From Filomicrobium sp. (GTDB lineage Bacteria; Pseudomonadota; Alphaproteobacteria; Rhizobiales; Hyphomicrobiaceae): a stretch of DNA of 5,426 bases. Shown piece after piece: positions 1 through 5,026 of the stretch; within the stretch, counting starts at the first letter, position 1, and the number at the start of each line of letters is the position of its first letter. A program made the position numbers and the translations under genes. The stretch spans positions 1 through 5,426 of the forward strand of contig JAJFHK010000360.1 in the NCBI GenBank assembly GCA_021775655.1. The letters run 5' to 3'. Under the pieces are notes generated by a model. That model made no database searches. It worked only from the letters and a program-made list of their open reading frames with translations, and was not told the origin of the DNA.

Positions 1-63
1 CGTGCCGTCGCTCTTTGGAGCGGCCAACGGACGACCGCGAAATTTTCCGCCGACGATGCGCAT
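1..63 (-). CDS. rsmD: 16S rRNA (guanine966-N2)-methyltransferase RsmD, N-terminal fragment (runs off left edge)
   Basis: Only the first 21 codons are present. The minus-strand ATG is at 63-61 and the reading frame is open to the window edge. It begins MRIVGGKFRGRPLAAPK, which matches the characteristic RsmD N-terminus (M-R-I-x-x-G-x-x-R-G-R-x-L). RsmD methylates N2 of G966 in 16S rRNA using S-adenosylmethionine, acting on the assembled small subunit in the cytoplasm. The catalytic NPPY-type motif would lie beyond the window and cannot be checked. The start overlaps the upstream pseudouridine synthase stop by one base (TAATG, 65-61). No strong Shine-Dalgarno is visible, so translation is probably coupled to the upstream gene. 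The family call rests on a short but distinctive motif plus a fitting neighbour. Confidence 0.85.
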   Translation of the reverse strand, partial: MRIVGGKFRGRPLAAPKSDGT

Positions 64-1406
64 TACTTGGCTGCCGGCTTGCGTTTTGGGGGGCGGTTGC
101 GGCGGGAGGTTCCGACTTCGTCATCGGTCTGTTTGTCGAGACCGAATTCGCTGGCAAGCTTCGCGCCGAGCTGGTCGCAGAGAACGCGCCGCTTTACCGC
201 TTCTGCTTCTCCGGGCTTCAAGTCGGTGAGTTGGAAGGGGCCGTAGGAAACCCGGATAAGCCGGTTCACTTCAAGTCCCAGTGCTTCCATGACGTTGCGG
301 ACTTCGCGGTTTTTTCCTTCACGAAGCCCGATCGTTAACCAGGTGTTGTGGCCCTGCGTAGAATCGAGGGTTGCCTCCATTGGGCCGTAGCGAAGGCCTT
401 CGTATTCGATCCCGTTCTTCAGCTTGTCGAGTCTTTCCTGGGTGACGTCGCCCCATGCGCGGACGCGGTATCGTCTTAGCCAACCGGTTGAAGGCAATTC
501 CAGATGTCGGGAAAGCGCGCCATCGTTGGTGAGCAGCAACAGGCCCTCGGTGTTGAAGTCTAGGCGGCCGATGGAAACGACGCGCGGCATGTCAGCTGGA
601 AGATTGTCAAAGACGGTCTGGCGGCCTTCCGGATCGTTGTTGGTTGTCACGAGACCCTTTGGCTTGTGATAGCGCCAGAGCTTGACGGGTTCGGCTGCGG
701 GGAGCGGGTGGCCATCGACTACGATCTTGTCGCCGGGGGCAACCTCGATGGCGGGAGTGTTAAGCTTCATCCCGTTGACGACAACGCGGCCTTCTTCGAT
801 CAAGCGTTCGGCTTCGCGGCGCGAACAGAGCCCGGCGCGTGCGATGGCGCGGGCGATGCGCATTGGCTCGGAAGGGCCCGATGGGCCCGCTGTTGCCGAC
901 GCTGGCCGGTTGATCTTTCGTGTTTGGACTGAGGTCGGCTTGCCGGCCACTTGGCGTGCTGCAATCGCAGCTTCCCGCGCTGCGCGCCTGTCGTCTGCCG
1001 CGGCAACCTGCATTGCGCGTTTGTCGGCAGCGTTGCGCGGGCGGGATGCCGGTCTTGGTGGGCGATTGCCGGGTTTTCCTGGTGCAGGCTGAGGCGTGGC
1101 GCCATCAGGTGCGTTCGTGGACGCGGCGCGCGCCATGCGGCCCGCGGGGTGTCCGGCCGATGGCTTGTTGTGTGAGTTTTCAGTGTCGCGCGGTGATGAC
1201 TTTGTTGCCGCCTTGTCCTTGGCTTTTGCCTTGGCGGCGGCGATGGCACGCAGTGCGGCTTTGCGTGACATGGCATGCCCGCCGCGTGGGGTTCCAGGGG
1301 TTCGCTTATTGGCATTTGCTTGGCCTGCGCTCGGCCGTCCACCTTTTGGACTTGCCTTGGATGCACGGGGCGGGCGGCCGCTTTTGCCGTTCGGAGTCTT
1401 GGGCAT
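63..1406 (-). CDS. rluB: 23S rRNA pseudouridine synthase, RsuA/RluB family, with long disordered N-terminal extension
   Basis: Cytoplasmic enzyme that isomerises a uridine to pseudouridine in rRNA; for RluB the known target is U2605 of 23S rRNA (E. coli numbering). From the ATG at 1406 it is 447 residues. Residues 1-180 are low-complexity and rich in Lys, Arg, Ala and Pro. An S4 RNA-binding domain follows at about 181-235 (MRIARAIARAGLCSRREAE...), then the catalytic domain from about 242 to 410. The catalytic-Asp motif GRLDFNTEGLLLLTNDG spans 280-296 (Asp283), and the conserved LREGKNREVRNVMEALG spans 361-377. The tail is basic (RRNRPPKRKPAAK). E. coli RluB is near 290 residues, so the excess is mostly the N-terminal tail. 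The frame stays open upstream to a TTG at 1466. I chose ATG 1406 because a weak GGATGG lies about 9 bases upstream and the peptide before it looks untranslated; ATG 1271 is another option. The family is certain. RluB rather than RsuA or RluE is inferred from the long basic extensions and the neighbouring rsmD. Confidence 0.9.
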   Translation of the reverse strand: MPKTPNGKSGRPPRASKASPKGGRPSAGQANANKRTPGTPRGGHAMSRKAALRAIAAAKAKAKDKAATKSSPRDTENSHNKPSAGHPAGRMARAASTNAPDGATPQPAPGKPGNRPPRPASRPRNAADKRAMQVAAADDRRAAREAAIAARQVAGKPTSVQTRKINRPASATAGPSGPSEPMRIARAIARAGLCSRREAERLIEEGRVVVNGMKLNTPAIEVAPGDKIVVDGHPLPAAEPVKLWRYHKPKGLVTTNNDPEGRQTVFDNLPADMPRVVSIGRLDFNTEGLLLLTNDGALSRHLELPSTGWLRRYRVRAWGDVTQERLDKLKNGIEYEGLRYGPMEATLDSTQGHNTWLTIGLREGKNREVRNVMEALGLEVNRLIRVSYGPFQLTDLKPGEAEAVKRRVLCDQLGAKLASEFGLDKQTDDEVGTSRRNRPPKRKPAAK

Positions 1407-1503
1407 ATTGGAGAACCATCCGCCGACGGGTTGGGGAACGTCCTGGGCCGGCGCACGCTGGCGCAAGTGGGTAGAGCCAAACTTATCCGGAAAGGAACGA
1501 GAA

Positions 1504-1578
1504 TGGCTCCGCAGGTAGGATTCGAACCTACGACCGTCCGATTAACAGTCGGATGCTCTACCGCTGAGCTACTGCGGA
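1504..1578 (-). tRNA. tRNA-Asn (anticodon GTT)
   Basis: The 75-nt gene reads 5'-TCCGCAG...CTGCGGA-G-CCA on the minus strand, and its CCA end is encoded. The seven-base acceptor stem pairs perfectly. The D arm is GCTC/GAGC. The anticodon stem is TCCGA/TCGGA around loop CTGTTAA, with anticodon GTT at plus-strand 1546-1544. The T arm is GTAGG/CCTAC with loop TTCGAAT. It decodes AAC and AAU. It lies 97 bp upstream of the rluB-like start on the same strand and 200 bp downstream of tRNA-Cys. No clear terminator hairpin follows it, so read-through toward rluB is possible. Confidence 0.97.
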
Positions 1579-1586
1579 ATATTTTT

Positions 1587-1648
1587 CAGGCAGCAGTCGA
1601 TCGAAGATTTCCAAGGTTGGAGATCGATGAACGCTGTACGGCTGCCTG
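1587..1648. repeat. Nested inverted repeats between the two tRNA genes
   Basis: Three perfect inverted repeats are nested. CAGGCAGC (1587-1594) pairs with GCTGCCTG (1641-1648), TCGATC (1597-1602) with GATCGA (1622-1627), and CCAA (1611-1614) with TTGG (1617-1620). On the minus strand this lies 9-70 bases upstream of tRNA-Asn, where it could fold as a structured pre-tRNA leader. The stem is followed by A-rich sequence on that strand, so it is not an intrinsic terminator for tRNA-Cys. The rest of the 200-bp inter-tRNA gap (1579-1778) shows no gene. It contains minus-strand TTGACA (1740-1735) and TTGACC (1658-1653) hexamers, but neither has a convincing -10 at the right spacing. The role is unknown. 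Confidence 0.4.
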
Positions 1649-1778
1649 TTGCGGTCAAGGCGCGCTTGATAGCAGAAGCAGTGGTGAAGTTGAAGCCCTA
1701 ACGTATCAGTCAACACATTTATGGAGCCGCACCCTGTCAACTTTCAATGGGCCAAGCTGGCGGGGCAGTCTGGAATTT

Positions 1779-1852
1779 TGGAGGCCACGCCCGGAATCGA
1801 ACCGGGGTAAACGGATTTGCAGTCCGGCGCGTAACCACTCCGCCACGTGGCC
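1779..1852 (-). tRNA. tRNA-Cys (anticodon GCA)
   Basis: The 74-nt gene reads 5'-GGCCACG...CGTGGCC-T-CCA on the minus strand, with an encoded CCA end. The seven-base acceptor stem is perfect and the discriminator base is U, the usual tRNA-Cys identity element. The anticodon stem CCGGA/TCCGT (its last pair a mismatch) flanks CTGCAAA, with anticodon GCA at plus-strand 1820-1818. The T arm is CCCGG/CCGGG with loop TTCGATT. It decodes UGC and UGU. It is the first leftward gene of the divergent region and is followed by tRNA-Asn on the same strand. Confidence 0.97.
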
Positions 1853-1897
1853 ATCCTCGCCTCAGCGGATTTTGGACCCGGCGAGGCGAGCGATTGC

Positions 1898-1925
1898 TGT
1901 ATCACAAGCCTGTTAACCAGCGCAA
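1898..1925 (-). promoter_or_regulatory. Weak candidate promoter for tRNA-Cys
   Basis: On the minus strand TTGCGC (1925-1920) and GATACA (1903-1898) are separated by 16 bases. The second hexamer is preceded by TGT, giving an extended -10 look (TGTGATACA). It sits about 45 bases upstream of the mature tRNA-Cys 5' end. Each hexamer matches the consensus at only about half its positions, so this is a guess. A 7-bp inverted repeat (CGATTGC 1891-1897, GCAATCG 1922-1928) brackets the site and may be coincidence. Confidence 0.22.
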
Positions 1926-2008
1926 TCGACAAGATCGGGACGCTCTGCAACCTTTTCAAGCACCGTAGATGTCCGAACCTGGCCTTCTCCGGGCTGGCTC
2001 ACGCATAG

Positions 2009-2028
2009 CTCTGCACAAAGGTGCAGAG
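2009..2028. repeat. Perfect 8-bp inverted repeat upstream of the methyltransferase gene
   Basis: CTCTGCAC (2009-2016), a 4-base AAAG centre, and GTGCAGAG (2021-2028) form an uninterrupted 8-bp palindrome; a G-T pair (2008/2029) could extend it by one. It lies about 100 bases upstream of the ATG at 2128, in the 275-bp region divergent from tRNA-Cys. No T-tract follows directly on either strand, so an intrinsic terminator is unlikely. An operator for a dimeric regulator or a leader hairpin is possible. I see no sigma70 promoter near it with good spacing. Confidence 0.45.
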
Positions 2029-2054
2029 TGCGGCTGATGGTCAATTTTGTTGAA

Positions 2055-2078
2055 GCCTCAATTACATTACCCTGAGGC
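2055..2078. repeat. Second inverted repeat upstream of the methyltransferase gene
   Basis: GCCTCA (2055-2060) and TGAGGC (2073-2078) are perfect inverted repeats around a 12-base AT-rich centre (ATTACATTACCC). The right arm ends 49 bases before the ATG at 2128. The spacing of the arms, a little over one helical turn, is compatible with binding of a dimeric regulator, and the AT-rich centre could hold a -10 element (TACATT, 2063-2068). No matching -35 is evident. It could also be a short leader hairpin or chance. Confidence 0.35.
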
Positions 2079-2127
2079 GCGTCGCGATGGTATGCCCTTC
2101 GTGATGAGCCATTGAAGGGGAGTTTGG

Positions 2128-2799
2128 ATGGCCGACTTCGGGCAGCAACGTACTAATATGGTCGAATCTCAAATTCGGCCAAGCGATGTCACGGATCGAC
2201 GGATCATCAGGGCGATGCTGGAGGTGCCGCGCGAGCAGTTCGTGCCGACTTCGCTCAAACCGATTGCCTATATGGACCAGCAAATCGCGCTTTCGAAGGC
2301 TCCGGCGGCTGGTGAGGCCCGGGGACTTCTGGAGCCTCGCGTGTTGGCCAAACTGGTGCAGCTGGCGGAGATCGGGAACAGCGATGTCGTGCTTGATGTG
2401 GGCTGTGGGCCTGGCTACTCGGCGGCGCTGTTGGGCAGACTGGCGGAGACGGTCGTTGCGCTCGAAGCGGACGCTGAACTTGTTGAAACGGCCGGTGCCG
2501 TGCTTGCGGACCTGGGTTTGGATAATGTGGCCGTTGTTTCTGGGGCGCTTGAAGCCGGTTACCCCAATGAAGGGCCTTATGATGCTATTTTCATCGGTGG
2601 GCGGGTCGAAGAGATCCCCGCCGAACTTCTTGATCAGTTGAAGGATGGTGGCCGGCTTGTTGCTGTCCGGGGAACGCCGGTGCATGCAAGGGCGCTGATC
2701 TGGCGGCGAATTGGCGCTAATTTCGACGTTCAAGAAGCTTTTGAGGCTGCTGCACCACTCCTGCCTGGCTTCTCCAAGGCCAGATCGTTCGCGTTGTGA
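2128..2799 (+). CDS. Protein-L-isoaspartate O-methyltransferase-like protein (PIMT family, divergent active site)
   Basis: A 223-residue class I SAM-dependent methyltransferase, about the usual size for bacterial PIMT, with no signal peptide, so cytoplasmic. Canonical PIMT methylates L-isoaspartyl residues in damaged proteins to start their repair (EC 2.1.1.77). The family N-terminus is present (MVESQIRP at 11-18, VPREQFVP at 33-40). SAM motif I, VVLDVGCGPGYSA, is at 87-99; the post-I acidic segment ALEAD at 111-115; YDAIFIGG at 151-158; and LKDGGRLVAV at 171-180. In E. coli Pcm the active-site loop reads GQTISQP. Here the aligned stretch is EARGLLEP (63-70), so the Thr/Ser pair is absent, and family TAAPPEIP is replaced by GGRVEEIP. 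PIMT activity is therefore doubtful; a different methylation target is possible. A strong Shine-Dalgarno, GAAGGGGAG (2114-2122), fixes the ATG. The TolC gene starts 96 bp downstream on the same strand with no clear terminator between, suggesting co-transcription. Confidence 0.88.
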   Translation: MADFGQQRTNMVESQIRPSDVTDRRIIRAMLEVPREQFVPTSLKPIAYMDQQIALSKAPAAGEARGLLEPRVLAKLVQLAEIGNSDVVLDVGCGPGYSAALLGRLAETVVALEADAELVETAGAVLADLGLDNVAVVSGALEAGYPNEGPYDAIFIGGRVEEIPAELLDQLKDGGRLVAVRGTPVHARALIWRRIGANFDVQEAFEAAAPLLPGFSKARSFAL

Positions 2800-2885
2800 T
2801 GGCGGTTGGAGGCCAAGGTTTACCAATAGTTTAGCGAATCAGCTGCCAATCGGACCTGGAAAGGTGCGCCTTGTGTCTGGGCGCC

Positions 2886-2889
2886 GGAG
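2886..2889 (+). promoter_or_regulatory. Ribosome binding site that sets the first tolC start
   Basis: GGAG at 2886-2889 lies six bases before the ATG at 2896. That is better placed than for the GTG immediately upstream (2893), and there is no comparable site before the in-frame ATG at 2965. It therefore supports the ATG at 2896, even though this makes an unusually long signal-peptide n-region. Confidence 0.6.
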
Positions 2890-2895
2890 CAGGTG

Positions 2896-4647
2896 ATGTC
2901 GCATAACGTACGGTTTTTGGGCCAATGTGTCCGGCCTTTGTGGCCGGCGTCGCCCCGTGCCTGTATGCGCTCCGGCGGCGTGTGCGTTTGGATTTCCTTG
3001 GTCGTTGCGGTTTATGTACCGGCTCATGCCGAGAGCCTGCGCGACGCATTGATTTCGGCTTATCAATCCAATCCCGGCCTCGATGCCGAGCGGGCGCGGT
3101 TGCGGGCGACCGACGAAGATGTGCCGCGGGCAAAATCCGGTTACCGTCCAACGATCACTGGCCAGGCCTCGATTGCGTCGGAGGATTTGACCTCGCGTCC
3201 GGAGACGGCAAGCGATGGCCGCACCAGACCGACAAATTGGGGGGTGAATGTCCGCCAGCCGGTGTTTGATGGATTTCGAACAACGAATGCGGTGAGTGCG
3301 GCGGAAGCGACAGTGCGGGCGGGGCGGGCGCTGCTGGGAGACCGTGAAGCCACAACCCTGCTCGAAGCAGTAACCGGCTATATGGATGTAGTGCGTGACC
3401 AGGCGATCGTTGGACTTCGCGAACGCAATGTTGGCGTGCTGAGCCGCGAATTGCAGGCTGCACAAGCGCGCCGTGCCGTCAAGGAAGTGACGCTGACTGA
3501 CGTCGCACAGGCGCGGGCACGGCGGGCGCGGGCGGTTTCTGCGGCCGATCTGGCCAAGGCCAACCTGAAGATTTCGCGCGCCAGTTTTCTGCGCGTCGTT
3601 GGACATAGCCCCGAAGGTCTCTCGGAGCCGCCGTTATCAGTACGCGGCCTACCGGAATCCATCTCTGAGGCGCACCGGATCGCTGAGCAGGAAAGTCCAA
3701 GGCTGATTGCTGCGCTCTATCAGGAACAGGCGGCAAAATACTCCGTCGACCGGGTTTGGGGGGAGTTGTTGCCGCGGGTCGATGTCGAAGCCAACTATTC
3801 GCACGGGACCGATGTTTCGGCAGTTATCGACCAGAGGAACTCGGCAAGCATTACAGGGCGGCTCAGAATCCCGTTTTATCAGGGCGGTGAAGTGCACGCT
3901 CGTGTGCGCAAGGCGAAGCACACGCACGTCAGCCGGATCCAGGAGATCGAACAGACGCGCGTTGATGTCGAAGCCAATGTGACATCGGCTTGGTCGCGGC
4001 TGATGGCGGCGAGGGCGCAACTGGACTCGGATCAAATTCAGGTGTCGTCGGCTCGAACAGCTCTAACCGGAGTGCGGGAAGAGGAAAAGGTTGGACAGCG
4101 GACATTGCTGGACGTGCTCAATGCCGAACAAGAACTGCTCGATGCCCGGGTCTCGCTGGTCAGCACGCGTCGTGACCTGATTGTTGCCTCTTACGCCGTG
4201 CTTTCCAGTATTGGCCGGCTGACGGCTCAGGACATAGAACTGGCAACTGACGTTTACGTGCCGGAAGCACATTATGATGAGGTTCGCCGCAAGTGGGCCG
4301 GAGTAACAATCACACGGGCGGAAAGCTACGAAATGCCAAGCGTCATGGCTGTGACCGAAGTAGATTTGCCGCCCGTTCGCATGCCGAAAGCTTCACGCCG
4401 AGCTGTGCGGTTGCGCCGTATCGAAGAACCGGAGCAGCCGCCATTGTTGGAACGGATGTTCCGGCAGAGTTTTGGCACTGAAGGAGACGCCTATCCGGGC
4501 GATAAAGTACGCCACGCCAAGGCGTTGCGCGGTTCCTCGCGTCCGATGGCCCTGCGAGGACCAGTTGGCGCTGAGACCTCCGCAAAGCCTAGTGGTAAAA
4601 ATGCGCTTCGAGGCGGCTCGCCAAGATTCAAGTCGTCTCTCGATTAA
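2896..4647 (+). CDS. tolC: TolC-family outer-membrane efflux/secretion channel with basic C-terminal extension (first of a tandem pair)
   Basis: A 583-residue outer-membrane channel. As a trimer, TolC proteins form a barrel and a long periplasmic helical tunnel that gives type I secretion and tripartite drug-efflux pumps an exit. The signal peptide has its hydrophobic core at about 29-41 and ends ...VPAHA, with cleavage expected after Ala45. Two outer-membrane efflux repeats follow, at about 47-240 and 255-445. Each carries the strand-turn motif typical of the family (RQPVFDGFRT at 120-129, RIPFYQGGEVHARV at 324-337). The helices are Ala/Arg/Gln-rich. The conserved GQRTLLDVLNAEQELLDA is at 400-417, as in the type I secretion TolC subfamily. 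Residues 471-583 are an extra Pro/Arg-rich segment without a recognisable fold, likely periplasmic; E. coli TolC is shorter (about 490 residues). The n-region is long (about 28 residues); ATG 2965 would give a normal 22-residue signal peptide but lacks a ribosome site. A second, homologous gene starts 379 bp downstream. Its partner transporter is not in view. Confidence 0.93.
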   Translation: MSHNVRFLGQCVRPLWPASPRACMRSGGVCVWISLVVAVYVPAHAESLRDALISAYQSNPGLDAERARLRATDEDVPRAKSGYRPTITGQASIASEDLTSRPETASDGRTRPTNWGVNVRQPVFDGFRTTNAVSAAEATVRAGRALLGDREATTLLEAVTGYMDVVRDQAIVGLRERNVGVLSRELQAAQARRAVKEVTLTDVAQARARRARAVSAADLAKANLKISRASFLRVVGHSPEGLSEPPLSVRGLPESISEAHRIAEQESPRLIAALYQEQAAKYSVDRVWGELLPRVDVEANYSHGTDVSAVIDQRNSASITGRLRIPFYQGGEVHARVRKAKHTHVSRIQEIEQTRVDVEANVTSAWSRLMAARAQLDSDQIQVSSARTALTGVREEEKVGQRTLLDVLNAEQELLDARVSLVSTRRDLIVASYAVLSSIGRLTAQDIELATDVYVPEAHYDEVRRKWAGVTITRAESYEMPSVMAVTEVDLPPVRMPKASRRAVRLRRIEEPEQPPLLERMFRQSFGTEGDAYPGDKVRHAKALRGSSRPMALRGPVGAETSAKPSGKNALRGGSPRFKSSLD

Positions 4648-5026
4648 AGGGAAATCCTCATACTTATTCTCAAGTGGGTTCCGATGAGCAAAAGCCTCGT
4701 CGAAAGCTGCTTGCTGCCTGCATTTCATCTGACGACTGATATGTGGGTGGTGCACACAAGGTGTGGGCATCGTGCAACGGATGGTTGGCGATCGCTTATC
4801 CCCAGCTGCCGGTGGATACCGTCACAGGTCTTGATGGGCTAAAGAATTTGGGGGCCTTGGGTCCCCGCGAAGCCAATTCTGACAGATGCAAACGCTGCCT
4901 AACATGTGGATAGCCGGTGGACAGTTGTCTTCTTTGGTTCCGGAATCGGATACCTCGGACGTTGAAGACGAAGTCAGGAGCGGAATTAATTTGGCGTACC
5001 GATGCTCTCGCTAACCGGTAGAACAT
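4648..5026. other. 379-bp non-coding gap between the two TolC-family genes
   Basis: I see no convincing gene here. The longest plus-strand candidate (ATG 4684 to TAA 4842, 52 residues, Trp/Cys-rich) has no good ribosome site and no recognisable motif. No hairpin-plus-T-tract terminator follows the first tolC stop. Visible elements are a small hairpin CACAC-AAG-GTGTG (4753-4765), a 9-base direct repeat GCCGGTGGA (4808-4816 and 4913-4921), two DnaA-box-like 9-mers (TTATCCCCA at 4796-4804; TGTGGATAG at 4905-4913, opposite orientation), and a candidate promoter near its right end. Its length argues that the second tolC has its own transcription start. Confidence 0.7.
4962..4990 (+). promoter_or_regulatory. 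Candidate sigma70-type promoter for the second TolC gene
   Basis: TTGAAG (4962-4967) and ATTAAT (4985-4990) are separated by exactly 17 bases. Each hexamer matches the TTGACA/TATAAT consensus at four of six positions. Transcription would begin near 4997, giving a leader of about 30 bases before the ATG at 5027. Position, spacing and the isolated AT-rich -10 make it plausible, but it is inferred from sequence only. Confidence 0.4.

Noticed and set aside
800..1480. Large minus-strand frame of 226 codons overlapping the pseudouridine synthase gene
   Set aside because: It lies in another frame over the low-complexity GC-rich 5' part of a clear S4/pseudouridine synthase gene and shows no family motif.
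1504..1852. Possible integration site or island boundary at the tRNA genes
   Set aside because: No integrase, no duplicated tRNA 3' end and no mobile-element sequence is visible nearby.
1275..1916. Plus-strand open frame of 213 codons
   Set aside because: It runs antisense through both tRNA genes and the rluB 5' end; its peptide includes translated tRNA sequence (QVGFEPTT, ESNRG), a classic false ORF.
2062..2826. Minus-strand open frame of 254 codons opposite the methyltransferase gene
   Set aside because: It is antisense to a gene with clear SAM-binding motifs and a strong ribosome site; its own composition (Arg/His/Gln-rich) is typical of a shadow frame.
2839..3606. Minus-strand open frame of 255 codons opposite tolC
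   Set aside because: It is antisense to the TolC signal peptide and first repeat, with no recognisable domain.
4684..4842. Possible 52-residue small protein in the gap between the TolC genes
   Set aside because: No convincing ribosome site, no membrane or motif signal, unusual Trp/Cys content; open length is within chance.
4849..4865. Imperfect GC-rich hairpin (GGGG...CCCC) as a terminator for the first tolC
   Set aside because: The stem is interrupted, lies about 200 bases past the stop, and no T-tract follows.
4796..5026. Minus-strand open frame of 76 codons in the gap between the TolC genes
   Set aside because: It covers the candidate promoter of the second tolC, starts right against that gene's ATG, and has an Arg-rich composition without motifs.
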